Positions 37,984 to 51,040 of a DNA stretch of 64,000 nt are shown here, piece by piece. The position numbers and the translations under genes were made by a program. This DNA comes from Osmia lignaria lignaria. Taxonomy: Eukaryota > Arthropoda > Insecta > Hymenoptera > Megachilidae. The stretch covers positions 2,978,501 to 3,042,500 of the forward strand of contig NC_135044.1 in the NCBI RefSeq assembly GCF_051020975.1. The letters run 5' to 3'. The notes beneath the pieces are model-generated. The model saw only the letters and a list, made by a program, of their open reading frames with translations. It was not told the DNA's origin and did no database searches. Numbering within the stretch: the first letter of the stretch is position 1; each line of letters begins with the position of its first letter.

Positions 37984-40733
37984 TCGTGCGAGGGTCCAGG
38001 CTTCGCTGGGAAAAAATAGTTGGTCACTATACGAGCAAGCTGGCTCGTCAGGGGTGAAACTTACCCCCTTGTTCGGATCCTTCGTGTTTTAAGCGTTGTG
38101 ACAATGAGCAAAATATTCATAATTATTTCATAACTGTGACGTGCAAGTGCTCTAAATATTCAGCGATACGATACCATGATCGAATTTGGAAAATTTATCA
38201 GTTCTCGATTTTATTACAAACTGAGCATCGTGAAACTCTTCGAAATCTATCACTTCTCCTCCCGAAATTAGTATAATTTTATAAATAGTACACCGCGAGT
38301 TTCTATGATAAATTTTGGAGAAGACAGAACATTAATTGTTCACGAGTGATGAAAATTGTAGCGACCTATCACGTTTTAACCTCGTAGCGAGATGGAGAAC
38401 TTCACTCGTCGAGGTTCTTTAATTTTAATGTGTTCGAGACGGTTCGAGCTCAACAGGACGTGGATTTACCAGAATTTATCAGAGTTATGCAGCCTCTTGA
38501 AAGTTGCAAGAGGCGTTCTAGGTAAAACAGCGACAGGCAAGAAGCGACCCGTTAATGTTACGCGGATCTTGAAACGACAGAACTTTTCAAAAGCTACGAA
38601 ACTTTCTTGACTGCCAGTATTTCGGTAATGTTTGCATTATTTGAACTTTAGCCCGCTAGATTTAGCCCGTAAATAATTTTCCACCGTGCCAAAATTGTTT
38701 CGACCTCTCCAGTATTTCCGTCTTTATGAATAATACATTTACCTTTCGCCAATTTGAAGCCCTATATTATTCTTTAATTATTCTGCTAATGAATATACAT
38801 AATGAATCATTGTGGGTGTAACTAGAGAAAGAATCGATACAAAGAATAATTTATGAAATGATAAATCAACCACTTGTAATCTACATATACTTCAGTTTTG
38901 ATCAGTAGATTAAAGAAATTAAATATATAATTGATTGCTAATGGTCGCTAATGGGTACCTATATTAATCTTATGCTGCTGAAAACATGATAGCTTTTTAA
39001 ATGAACCATTTTAAAACCCTTTTCCATTAGCCGAAACGTTTCGATACGAAAACGATGAATGTGAACTGTTTGCCGTCGTTCTCGTGCAGTTACACACAAA
39101 CTGAAAGATTAAATAAATGTTGCTTTAATGGAAATTAACTGCGTCGTTCGTGTTGTTGAACGTAATTCAAGTTTCAACGTGATAATAAACAAACGCTAGG
39201 AGCTAGATGTGCGAAGATCCAGAATTCCGCGAACGCTGCAGTTTGTTTCCATCGTTGCATTAATTCTGGCAGGATGTTGTAAAGAGACGAGCTACAAACG
39301 GCGTTCAACTATCTGACTGTTTATGCTTTGAAATCGCAGCAAGAGTTTCAAGTCAGTTTACATTGCATACGCGTCAAGTTTGTTCAAGAACATATTATTC
39401 ATTGCGAATAAAATTGCCATTTAGGGAGTGCGATTTCAAAGGCTATGCACCGTTTTAACGTAGACACTTGATGTTACATGCATTCCGTGTTATAAAGTCT
39501 ATAGAGTTTAGAAGAAGGCAAATACATAAACTTTATAAATTATAATTTTTAATCATAGAAAATTACGATTATTGTTGGACTTCTTAGGAAAGTACCGATA
39601 CTTTTGCATGTAATATCAAGAGTTAATAAAATGCACTTACTTAGTAAAAGAAATTCTCCAAGCTGCACTATAAGTTGATCAATTAGAAAATAATGCTCTT
39701 CTACAAATCACGATTCCGAGGAAAAATAACTTTTCCATCTTGAGTGGCACACAACCGATAAACCGCGTCGCATCGCGCACAAAGAACACTCGGCTCATCA
39801 ACAGTTCGGGAAGACGCACGGAAGTGCTCTTTTGAAATTCAAATTCTTGCTAATGAATTGTTCGCAATTTACAGCCGCGGTTTCGTTATACGTCCTCGGC
39901 TCGAAATTTTACGCGATGCGGAATTTCACATAGGCAGAGGTCGACTAAAACGCAGCTATTTCCTTTTTATTTCTGTACAGAGAATGGAAACTTTAAAAAC
40001 TAGTTGCCGTAATTAAATAATTTGTCTTTTGAGGGGAGAAGTGTAAAAAATAACTCTACGAGAAAGTAGTATAAAGTAATTAAAAAAGGTAACGAAATTA
40101 TTGAATTATTTCTTCAGATCGACAATTTCAAGAAATTTAACCAATATTCAGCAAACAAAAAATCAGTTATTATTGAGCACAATAAAGAAATGTTAAGAAA
40201 GTGTTCAAATATTGTTGATTGCAAAACAAGAATTGATGGGATATGAATATATGTATATTCGGTTTGGAAATAACTACGTTTGTTTGGCTCTCCGATCGTG
40301 TATTGACTCGAGGAAGGCTCAAGAACAAATGAATGTATATGGTCGCGCTTCGGCACGAATACGACCGTTCGCCAATAATTCGGTGTTTATGCAAAGGGAT
40401 TATCCCCTTCTAGAGCGCGGTCCCAACTCTACCGGTTTCGTCGATACCCTAGCGATCCCGGGTAGACTTCGTCTTTCCGTGCACGCACTGATCTTCATAG
40501 AATTGAGAGCCTACTCCCGACGAGGTCGAAAATCGACACCTGTGTCACCCTAGCATGCGAGAGGATTAACGGTAACGGAGAACCCCAGGATTTTCGGCGC
40601 ACCCTGAGCTACGCCGTTAAAAGTTGGAAGATTTCAGTTTTTACTTTCAGCATAAAACAAATATTATGTAAAATATGTAAGAATTAATAAAAGTCTATCA
40701 CAAGATTATTTATATCCTCTAATTACAATTACA
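37984..40733. other. No gene seen
   Basis: AT-rich sequence with short frames only. No downstream exon of the 37.8-kb candidate could be recognised. The frame at 38392-38610 (72 codons, starting MENFTRRG) follows about 400 bases later but has no family features. Confidence 0.5.
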
Positions 40734-40737
40734 TTAA

Positions 40738-40916
40738 CCCATGGGCAGCGGACCACGGAGAGAAAGAGAGATTTTGTATTTCATATTTTTTTTATTTTTT
40801 GAATTTTATACCACCCTTTTTCGCTGAAAAATTATACATTTAATTTTAGGTTAATATTCTTGTACGCGTTTTTGTAAATTTGAATAACGATTGACCCAGA
40901 TTCCGCTGCACAAGGG
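40738..40916. mobile_element. Family A MITE, complete, 179 bp, piggyBac-type TTAA target
   Basis: TTAA at 40734-40737 and 40917-40920 flank inverted ends CCCATGGGCAGCGGA (left) and CCCTTGTGCAGCGGA (right, reverse complement), which match at 13 of 15. The left end continues CCACGGAGAGAAAGAGAG, linking it to the other family A copies. The interior is AT-rich without coding capacity. A TTAA duplication plus CCC-starting ends fits piggyBac-like elements. This copy defines both boundaries of the family. Confidence 0.78.
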
Positions 40917-40920
40917 TTAA

Positions 40921-43900
40921 AAATTGAAATCGTTCGTTGAAAATTTACAAAACGTTCCAGACTTTTTGATATTTAATTAAAAACGAATATTAGCATTAAT
41001 CTTTGTACAATTCATATGCAGATTCAGTTTGTTGTTTACCAACGTCAGCTTTTTAGAAATGGATGCGGAATGAAGATACGCTGACTACTTCAGTTTTTTT
41101 CTATGCAGTTTGAACAACGGAAATTGCTCGGCAGCTGAAACGTTGCGAGTAAAACCCCGATTAAAAATAAGCTTCTGTAACAAGGAAACGTATATATCAA
41201 ACAATTTCACCGTACATTAACCAATTGGATACTGTTACGAATGCAGAGTGTACCTGCTTTTGTTTTGTGGAGCACATATTTGCAATTCATTTAATTCCTG
41301 GCCCGGTTTTTATTATCCCCGCATTATGTGATACAACGAGGCGCCTTCGAAGAATGAATAGGGGAAAACAGCATGCGCTTGATTATGATTAAACGGCCCC
41401 GCGTTATTTTGTATTCAACGATATGAGAATTATTTCAAAAGAGAAAACGACCATTTCAATGAAAATGAGGAAAAGAAAATTTATAGAAGTCTAAATTAAT
41501 TTCTTTTATCTAATTAATCGTCAAATTTACATGCAATTTTCCTTTAGCTCTTTTAAACACGAGGTCGTGATAACAGAGACGATCAGTTTAACGATAACTG
41601 TAAAGATAGGATTTAAGTTGTTTTCGATTTATTGTTAACCCATCTGGCATCTGAAAAGTTTTCCACACTTGTAACGTTTCTTCGATGCCCACTTCGCGGA
41701 TAGAAAGTTCCAATTTTCCGAAAAAGACCATAATTCTCCGCATTACGATAACCAGTCACGCGATAGTCGAAGTTCAAAGACTACGAATCCATCGTTACAG
41801 CCGGCGTGAAGGAAAGTTCAAGTTAAAACGAAGAAGCCAATAACGCAAGAGAACGTGAGATTATCTTCGTTCTTTTTCTTCGAGATGAAACTTTATGAGC
41901 ACCAATTGCGGAGTTCTAGGAGTCGGAAGTTTTCGAGGGTTCTTGGCATACATAATCTTCGAAAAGTCGAGTGGCAGAGGGACCAGGGTCCTCCGCAAGA
42001 AGATCTTCACAATTTGTGAAAACTTACGTTCAAGAGCGAATGTCGCCTCGTGTCATACGGTTTGTTACTCGATCATAGTTCTACTCTATTTAACGATCGA
42101 AATTCAATTTGGGTGCCGCTCCCGATTGAATTTCGCTTCCTTTTTATTGGTGTTCACCAACAATAATATTAATGAAAAATGGTGCCATAAGCAAACGGGC
42201 CAATATTCAAATAAAGTGATCCACTGCCCGTAGTACGCGAACCGTTATAATAGTTACATCTGCATCAGCGGGAACGTGTGGATCGTTCTCTACAGAAACT
42301 CGGGAATGCCAGGATTTCCGGCATACTAGAAACTGAGGCTAGCTGTTGGTCTCTTAGAAGAGCTATGTGGGAAGTGCGAACTATGCTGTACGCGTGAGAA
42401 CGCGTCGCATTAACTCGAACGTTGTCTGGCTAGTGACACTGTTCACTGGTCGGCTGATTCATCGAGTTGTACTACTGTCGCGGTCGCGTGAAGTGAATAA
42501 ACGTCGGGTCAGACGCGACGTTCTTAAACGAAAAATCGCGATTTTTACTAATTTAAAATAATCTTCTGATAGTATCTTCGACTATAATTTTTTAAAACGA
42601 TGAAAACGCATCACCTAACAAACTAATTTCTATAGTTTCACAAAAAAATCTCAAGTCATGTGGCCCAATTTTAAAAAAGTGTAAAAGTGTATCGTTCATA
42701 CAATCAAAGGAAAAGAAATGACTTGTTTTATGAAATTGTTGCATTTACGGTTAAACAATAGTTCACAAAAGGAACATTCGTCAGACTGTCGCAGCTTGTT
42801 CGATATTCCGATCAGGTGTCCTAGTTTCTCGTTTAACTATTCTCTTCTAAGGACAAGTAAACGACAGTACCTTCCGTTTAATCGACTGCTAGTCTCTAAT
42901 CCAGCGTGGAACCACTTTGTAGGTGGATCCCGCTTCGAACCGTTTTGCCGTATTCGAACGGAACGTAAGCTTTCAATAAATTCGACTTCGCCGAGTCCAA
43001 CAGGCTGAAAATGTACCAATATCACCAGCCGAATGGCTCTGATGAATTTAACACCCTATAACCGAGCCACTTTTCTAAGAGACAGATAACTCTGGCGGTG
43101 CATTCTGTTCGTCTCGCACGACGCCTAGACCGCAATGACAGTCGCACCTGCATCTGCTGAAATATAAGGGAACATTCGAAGCCGCGGTTGGAAATACGGC
43201 GCTAATTTATGTGGAATTTTGTTAAACGAGGCAACTGACGCTAGAACTAATACAATGTATTACGGTGCAGATCCCCGTTGTCCAAGCGTTTGCCCTGTTG
43301 CCACTGGTTTTATCGCTCGTGACAATGTCGTACAAGCGAATGTTGAAAAAGAGAAAAAGAAAATGTGATGCGGGTAGATTAGGCGTCTTCCTCTATTTAT
43401 GTTACCATTCCCGTCATCGCTGGCCCGAGGCTTATCTTGCGGTAAACTGTGGCGCACTGAACCACCAGGGTATCTCGTGAACAGGCTTGATGTACATTCT
43501 GCGAGATAGAAATTCATGGGCGATGTGACCAATTTCCAGATAAGATTCGTCTATTCGATTATTCCTCTAGCCGAACACGTTGAAATCTGACCAATCGCGG
43601 ATGAAACATCACGTTCGATTCGGAAACGGCAAGAATTATAACGGAACGATACCAGCCAGAGAATTGAGACTCGCTCGTTTGGTAGGTTCCGCGAAACAAG
43701 GTGCCATGAGCGTTCCTCGCTGCTTTTCAATTCACCGCTCGTCGCCGTCGACAGGTACGGTTGCATACAAACTCGAGCATTTGACCGCGTTGCTCGCGGC
43801 TCCATAGTGAAGCTGCAACTTCTAAGGTTGCAACGACGTTGAAAGTCACATACCAGACGAGACGTGTGCACATTTTTATAGCTACGATGGCTGCATACGC

Positions 43901-46400
43901 CCAGAGCGTTGCATACCTATTTCAAAAACGACGTTGCGGACAGGTTACCTTTTCACCCGTGTGAAAGAAAATCAATTGTTCACCGTTGTGAACCGCTCAC
44001 AATGCTATTGATCTATTCACACTGTTCGGTTCGTTTGTTTTCTGAAAAAAAAGAAGCTAACTAATATTTTATTTCATGAAGGGAAACTGACCCCACTTCG
44101 GGTCAATTGGACAGGACCTTTTACTTTTTACGATAAAATCATTGTTATTCGAAATACTGTATCATGTTAGATATTTGATGGGGCTTCGATTCAATTCAAC
44201 AGAAATTGAATATCGGGCTTCACAGTTTACATCCGGTTTCTATACTGAATTTACATTCGTTGTTATATGGAATCCATTGTACGTGTTGTCTTACACTGGT
44301 TCTATTGGGTTCTGCCTCTAATGGGCCGTTATAATTTTCCTGGCACTGTTTGCCTGATTATTGCACGCAGATTTTCCCCTCAGGGGATTGATCCGGGATT
44401 CTAAAGGGAATATCGTGGCTAGGGAGATCTGAATCGAAACGGTGAGTCCGCTTTGCCCTGGGTCAGGATACGAGTCAATAACACAGTTATAAATTCCAAT
44501 ACCTATTAATGTTCTACTCTCTATTGCTTTCTATTCACAGCTGTTGAAAATGCTTCAACATAATCTTTCCCTTCGCGTTTAGAACTACTATAACCAATTT
44601 GTTTCACGCTCATCTTTCGTACTTTATTGTTAATATACCGACTGTTCTATGCAGCTGGACGTAATCATTGAAATTTCTTGAATTTTGTATCGACATTTTA
44701 TCTTGTTTCTATCTAACTTTCGAACACTTTCATGGTATGCACACGGTGTAAGAGGAAGAAATAACATCAGGCTACTTTTCATCTCTGGAGAGATCTAACC
44801 CTACGCCACGTCGGTGCTCGTAAATAATAAATTGTTAGAAGGCATTGAATTTTAAGCCGGGTTATAGCGTGCTAGGAACGTTGTAAAGGTGTTTAAACGA
44901 GTCAGAAGTTGAAATGGAATTTTAAATGTTGGCCGGTGTTGGCATTTTTTACACTGTGGCGGAAAAGGTGGATCGTTGTTGAAAGTTCAGCGGTTAAGCC
45001 ATTCAGTGGTCGGAATTTAAAATCATCCATTTTTTTCTCTATTTTTGACTGAAACCTTGGAATTTCGCTGATGAACATTTTATTCGGTATGCGATTAAAT
45101 ATTTTCCACGCTCTACCTTCTTTAATTATGACTTTTCGCGTTTGTTTTAACACCACATAAATCTGGTAATTTTAACGACAAATATTTCGCTTTTTCGAGG
45201 GCGGATTCAGAGTTTTGTTGCTTCGTTATTCATAATCTTTCAGTTTTTTAAATTTTGACCGCTATGTGGGTCGTATTAAAAGAATAAACAAAAAATATGA
45301 AAGAGTTTCAAACAGAAGTGAGAATTTTAGTTTCTAAAAATTAAATAACTATATTCATCAATTTTATAAATGCACTATTGTGGTAGTATTTAAAATGATT
45401 GAACGGAAGATAATATGAACCAAATTTTCAAAATTAATATTCTTTTCACTGTGCAATACCGTTAGCGTACAAAAATAATTAGTATGAAAAGTAGCAAGCA
45501 CAAAACTCTGAATCTGGAAAATATAAATTTTCCCTGTACAATTAATTCAAATTATTCTAACATGTATATCCAGACTACTAATCAACGACAGCTCCCTTGT
45601 AAACAATTATCGTACAATTTCCGATGCTGTCATAACTTTATAAAACGTACATTTGACTGCGAAACGTTTCAACTGGATGATAGAATGTATCTGGATGGTT
45701 TTGTATTTGTGTAACACTTTTTATCCCTTCAATTACGTGGAACACGCAAGTACACGAAGTTTTGGCAAACATTTCAGGAACACTCTATGTAAAGTTGTAA
45801 TTTGAAATGGTTCGGTATCGTGGCTCCCGATTCAGTTGGTCAAAGTTTTACTCGTGTTACTTGAGCTGCTCGCTTTGACTAATGGTTCATGGTCGTATTT
45901 AATAGTGATTAAATTTGTGCCCGGCTAACTATGCATTGATGTTACTTCTTTGTTATTTGATGCATTGTAACAAAGCATGACGTCAATAGAGAATCATGGA
46001 ACAATACAAACGGATTTAGAAACGATTTGTGCTTTCAAATGATTATTTCAGTGTTGATCTTCTCTAGTTTCAATGCTTCGATAAATTTGACGCCAAAATC
46101 TGATTAACGACGGATTTCCGATTTATTAGTAAATTAATAAATTAATACGATATTATATAACAGTATGAAATGATGTGATTGTAACGAGGAAAGCTCTAAA
46201 CGAACACAAACTAATTCAACGTCAATTAACGATCCATCAAAGTTTTTTTCGATGACAGAAAGCAAATATGTCAAACTGCCACGTATGAAAATCGCCAGGA
46301 ATTAAATGTGGCTCCATTAAAGTGACCGTCAGTGTGTCTGACGAGAACAACTAACGAGAACATAAAAACAAAACGTTATTAGCGAAACGTCGGGGCGAGA
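40921..46400. other. No gene seen; GC-richer islands at 42.2-43.9 kb
   Basis: The islands at about 42.23-43.05 and 43.1-43.9 kb are richer in CpG and hold overlapping frames on both strands (42718-43008, 43260-43532 minus, 43551-43871 minus, 43580-43807). None has a recognised domain. The frame from 43265 opens with a signal-peptide-like run but lacks an ATG. A 6-bp hairpin TGCAAC/GTTGCA is near 43.82 kb. These patches could be unrecognised exons, regulatory DNA or old coding relics. Confidence 0.45.
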
Positions 46401-46499
46401 ATGTCGCTTTGGTTACCTCGTAATTTAGCACAAAGATATTTCACCGGGTTTTTATTAAGCGCGGACTACGACGTTCCGGTTTCCATTTATATACTGCAC

Positions 46500-46960
46500 G
46501 TTCACACACATTCTCTGTTTCCTGTCTTCCTATCTTGTCCTTCCATTCGCGCACTAAAAACTCTATCGTTTCTATCTCTTCTTCCCCTTCAGTCTGTCTC
46601 TTGAGCTTTTTTTCCCCCATCTCTTCCGCCCCTTCTGACTTCCCTTGCCGCGCGTTCGTTTATCTTGATGTGTACCATAGCCAACAACACACGGTCCGTT
46701 CGCGAGTTTGGTTGTTTATATGGTTTCATATTGTTCCGAGAACTCGTCCAGAAATTCGTCCACGTTGGAAACTTCCTTTGATCGATTCGAATCCTGTACA
46801 TACATCCATCCATGTGTTGTCTCTACTTCTTTGTATTTATCCCTTTTCTCTACTCGTTCCGTCTGCCTTGTTTTTTTTCTTCCGATCGTTGCAGTTGGAT
46901 CAATCATTTTTCCCCTACTTTCATCGGAAAGGGTAGTCGTGTTTTTGTTCCTGGGTTATT
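46500..46960 (+). other. Pyrimidine-rich tract
   Basis: The plus strand is dominated by C and T (long TCTTCCCC and TTTTTTTCCCCC style runs), which produces Ser/Leu/Phe-rich frames such as 46535-46936 on the plus strand and Arg/Lys-rich ones on the minus. This composition, not selection, explains the open frames. It could act as a splice-acceptor-type or promoter-type tract, but no exon follows that I can support. Confidence 0.5.
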
Positions 46961-47540
46961 TATCGTCTGGAGGTAAAATAAGATTTTGATGGAAAAAAAA
47001 ATTCTTATATTCAAATACAAGATTCACTGGCTATTATATTATTAATCCTTAATTAGTGAAGTTAATTTCTAAACGAAAGAGATTCATATATTGGAAAAAT
47101 CCAGCTTGTACAATGTCCAAAGATAAATTCTTATAATACTTTCACGCCTTTGCTTGAAAACTTGCGTGAATATAATATTTCAAGTGGTATCTTGCTCTCC
47201 AGAACAATTCGTTTCTGTACCATTGGTAGGATTAAAAGATTCAGCTTATTGTTGGCATCTCGAACACCTTCCGGGCGCATTGCCCGACCTATTCGAAAAC
47301 TCTCGAGTCCCGTTGCCAAATGATACTTCTTTCAAGAAGACGGTGTTAGCTGTCTGTGTAGCTTGTCGGTGAAGTAGCAGCTATTTAAGCAAATTTGATT
47401 GCGATCGCGTGCCCTTTGAACTTCAACAGAGAGACGGCCCTGGAAGCTGATAAGCCGTCACACAGGATCGTGCAACGCTTTGTCAGTGATCCATTTCAAA
47501 GTACCGGCGTTTCATCTTGGAAAGTGGAGCTATGTAACTC

Positions 47541-48086
47541 GCGATTTTTCTCCCCTCTTTTCCCGTGGAAATCGTATCGAAGATTGTGAAAATTTTCAAG
47601 CGACCCAGGGATACCCTGCTAACGACTCTACGCGACGTCCCTTTAATGGGTTTCGAGGTAGGAAAATTCTCTGATGGTTTTTCGTGGTTCATTGGACCAC
47701 TGATCGATAACGACGAAGCAATTTTTCAAACTTCGGACGTCCAGTTAGCGCGAAGACTTTTCTCGATAACCAAAAAAGAAATGACCGTAAACGAAATTCG
47801 AACTGCGCCGAATTAGGTGTTGATTTGTTTTCAACTTCTCGATGCCGAACAAGTTGAAATAAACCGACAGGGAGTAAGGTTGAAACTGTCAATGAGAGAA
47901 TCGAAGGTGGATCGGGGAACGAGTCACGATCACGGTGAAGTAAAGATTAAGCTTGTTCCGGGAAGCTACGATGAGGCGAAGATTGAGATTGTTTCACGGT
48001 GGAAAGTTAAAGATGTCAAGCGCAACAATCTGACGAGAAAGGGCTACGCTTGTTGCAACTTTGCCGAACAACTGGAACGAAGGTAG
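47541..48086 (+). pseudogene. Possible decayed coding segment with one internal TAG
   Basis: One frame stays open from about 47541 to the TAG at 48084-48086, interrupted only by TAG at 47814-47816 (roughly 90 codons before, 89 after). The second half is charged and protein-like (for example VKIKLVPGSYDEAKIEIVSR). There is no ATG at the left edge; the first in-frame one is near 47.65 kb. I recognise no family. Alternatives are two exons with an acceptor at the TTAG itself, a stop-codon readthrough, or chance openness in a GC-richer patch where the minus strand is also partly open. Confidence 0.2.
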
Positions 48087-48853
48087 GAGAGTTGAGCGTA
48101 CACTTCGGCATAGCAAACTAAATATCACAAAAGTAAAGTTTGCGTAGAACCATCTGTAGTCGGCAAGTTCGGTTACCCGTGAAAGATTTTCGAACTACTA
48201 CTGTGAAGAATCGTTTTCAGTGTGTTTAACGATTAAACTTGTTGGTATAATCTCACACAAATTTTATAGACTCAGACCTAATTTTAAATGAAACTTGGTA
48301 CAAATTTACGTATTAAATCAGGTAGTTTAACCCACGAACCGAATAGAAACACTTTCCATTAGAGATGGCCAATTAAAGGGGTTGAAAAACTAAAAGGAGG
48401 AGAAAGAATGCGAAGGACCAGAAGGGTAAAAGTTAGACAACGCGTGACACGGGTTAAAAGCGGGACTTGCGGTCATCCTCGCTTAATTACGTATGCAAGC
48501 AACGGTAGCATGTGTGACGGCTAGTCTGACGCGTGTGGGTCGCAAGCAGCGGTCAGGGTCATAAAGGAAAGATTCTAATTGAATTCGTGCTTTGTGTTTG
48601 TCGACGGTGCAGCGACTATTTTAAGTGAAATAAATATTTTTGCGACAGGTGGTCCAAGGTTGTCACGACTTTCTTTCCGTATGTTGGTGAAAGAATGTAA
48701 TTACATAGTGGTGCTAAGGGAGGAACTAATGAATAGAGGGTCAACAAATTTTTAAGAAATAATTAGAGCAATTTGTTGTATAATTATGATTAAATGTATA
48801 TAAAGCGTAATAATTAATACTGATAAATGTGAATAACGGGTGCACTTATTGTT
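48087..48853. other. No gene seen
   Basis: TTAACCC at 48327-48333 and GGGTTAA at 48452-48458 face each other, but their inward sequences do not match beyond CCC, so no element is called. The rest is AT-rich without features. Confidence 0.5.
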
Positions 48854-48896
48854 AAATTGAAATTGTGACTCTCTCCATTGTCTGCCGTCCGGGAGT
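48854..48896 (-). mobile_element. Family A element end (degenerate copy)
   Basis: On the minus strand the segment reads TTAC, then TCCCGGACGGCAGAC, then AATGGAGAGAGTCACAATTT, matching the family A core. The target has decayed from TTAA to TTAC. The opposite end was not found. Confidence 0.6.
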
Positions 48897-49427
48897 AAAC
48901 GACAGTACAAAAGATATTCAATTGTTTACGTTTGAGAAAGTTTGAGTTTTGGAATTCATGCGATAAATAGTTGTAATGAAAGAAATCCTCTTAAAATCCT
49001 TCGATTGACTGGCGTATATCGTCGGATACGAAACTCGTAGGATTATGCATTCGGTGTTCGTCTTTGGCTCGAATCCATTCCACGATCGATGTGTCCAGAT
49101 TTTGATGGTAGAACCATGTCCCAAAGGTTCATCGATCGTCGTAGCTAATTTACCATTCATAACATTGTACGTTGGTACAGAATTAATCATTCTATATCCG
49201 TCAACTAATTTCTCCTCTGTTTCGTAACTGATAAAACATTCATGAGAATTCTAAATGAAAAGTGAAGTGAATTGTTGATTGAACTATCTTCAGAATATTA
49301 TCGGAATAAAAAGAAGAAACAGTTTTCCATACGGATGGATCAAATAAAAATATTACAAATTATTTAGCTGTTGCAGTTAAAATTTCTAATAAAAATACGA
49401 GAAGTTTCTGTTTCGTGCTGTGTCAAA

Positions 49428-49453
49428 TTTGTCCCTGCCATGGTACTCGAGGG
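49428..49453 (-). mobile_element. Family A-like end with internal deletion
   Basis: From TTAA (49454-49457) reading leftward on the minus strand: CCCTCGAGTACCATGGCAGG and then GACAAATTT. It fits the family A end if the GACGGCG block is deleted. The same TTAA is followed on the right by ACCCATTGATCGGCAATGG, which could be a second abutting end. Support is weaker than for the other copies. Confidence 0.4.
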
Positions 49454-49457
49454 TTAA

Positions 49458-51040
49458 ACCCATTGATCGGCAATGGAAATTTGCATTTTCCACCGGTACA
49501 CGATGTAACTGCAAATTGAACAGAAATAGAGTTGCCTTGGTTCGCGCGCGGACTCTTCAATTAGCAATTGAATCGCATCATTCAAGTCGCTGATTAATCA
49601 GCAAGAAGTTTCATTAAAATCGCTGTGCTACGTTTCCCGGTAACCCAGAAAACGATTCGTCGATCATTAAATTTCGCTGCGCGCACCATTTCCTCGTTTC
49701 ATGTTAGGACCGGACATCGTTCGATCTGGATCGAGCAAAATCGATTTCGTTGAAACAAGTGTCAAGTTCAGCGAGCACATACACTGTTCCGTTTCAAATT
49801 AGTTCCTTTATAATTCGACGAATCAGCAACTTGAGGATAAGATAAAGTCCAAAAGAGAAGATGAAAATTGACTGACAATGAATTAAATACGAATCTGCAT
49901 TAAATAGCTAAATTTCCAAGAATTTTTCTAAGAATTCCAGCTACTTTGAGACAGAATACTTGAAATTACAAATAGTCAAAATAATTCTAATTTTCTGTAG
50001 CACAAATCTAATCTCTATTCTTTTACCAACACACGTAACTGAATGCACCATATCAAGGATTAGGAATTTTCGATAGCTTCTAATGTTACTACATAAGCTG
50101 TACAAGATTCTGTTAGATACGCAGTTTAGAATCGCATCAAGGGATTATAATTAATCAACCTGCTAATCCAAGGATCTGTTACGCTCGTATTGTGCATGTC
50201 TGTTCCTCGATATTGAACACGTGCTTATGATACGTCAATCCATTATTGAACACCAAGTGATTATTAATTATTATTGCTGACAGCATACGAGCCAAAAAAT
50301 TTTCCTCCAAATACAACATCTTCGAATACAGCATCAAATAATAGGAAGTGATCAATTGTCTTCTAAGGTAATAAGAAAAATTTCTCATCACAATATAGCA
50401 AAGAATAATTAATCCGAATGGTACCATCTTTGATTAAAAATTTCTTTGTCGAATTGTAATAAATGATTCTGTAAAAAGAATTTAAAAGCCTTGAATTTAA
50501 GTGCTAACCTAATATTCAGAGAATCTCTAACCAACATAGGACTGACTGTACTGTATACTAATGTGAGGGCTGTATCTTTATGAAACGGTCAAATTGCGTG
50601 ACGCAATTAAGGTAGTCAAGACAAGTGGTGGCAACACGTCAGTTTTAGTTTCGTGAACAGAGGTTGCAACTCTGACTAAACTTTTTGATTAAACCGGTGG
50701 TCCACAACAAATATAATTATACGCTTCCTCTATGAATAATAGTTCATCGTGTTGCATCCGCCAGAATTCTCGTATCGATGTTGCCGAAATAACGAGTCCT
50801 TTTAATAATCCACTCTCGTAGAAATTACAGGTTAATTAATAGTTCGATATTCTAGATTCAATTTTGCACGAATTTGAAATGAAATAAGCAAACAAGAGGA
50901 AGAAAAATGTTGTTCTATTGATTTTAATTTTTGCATACCCCACTTGAGTAGAACTATTTATACTAGAAAGGCCGCAACTTTTTAAAAGTTATAAAAGCGA
51001 TCGAATGTAAAAATATATAAAATCCGATTGCCGAGCAACA
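49458..51040. other. No gene seen; 17-bp palindrome
   Basis: AATTGCGTGACGCAATT at 50592-50608 is a perfect palindrome around a central G. It resembles a dimeric transcription-factor site more than an RNA structure because the loop is a single base. No gene is supported in this stretch. Confidence 0.5.

Noticed and set aside
41634..41660. TTAACCCATCTGGCATCTGA as another family A end
   Set aside because: Similarity stops after CCCAT and there is no GAGAGAG block or opposite end.
46535..46989. Long Ser/Leu/Phe-rich frames
   Set aside because: They are produced by the pyrimidine-rich base composition; two plus frames and two minus frames are open together.
48327..48458. Facing TTAACCC and GGGTTAA as a TTAA element
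   Set aside because: Inward sequences agree only in the CCC; TTAA is too frequent here for that to count.
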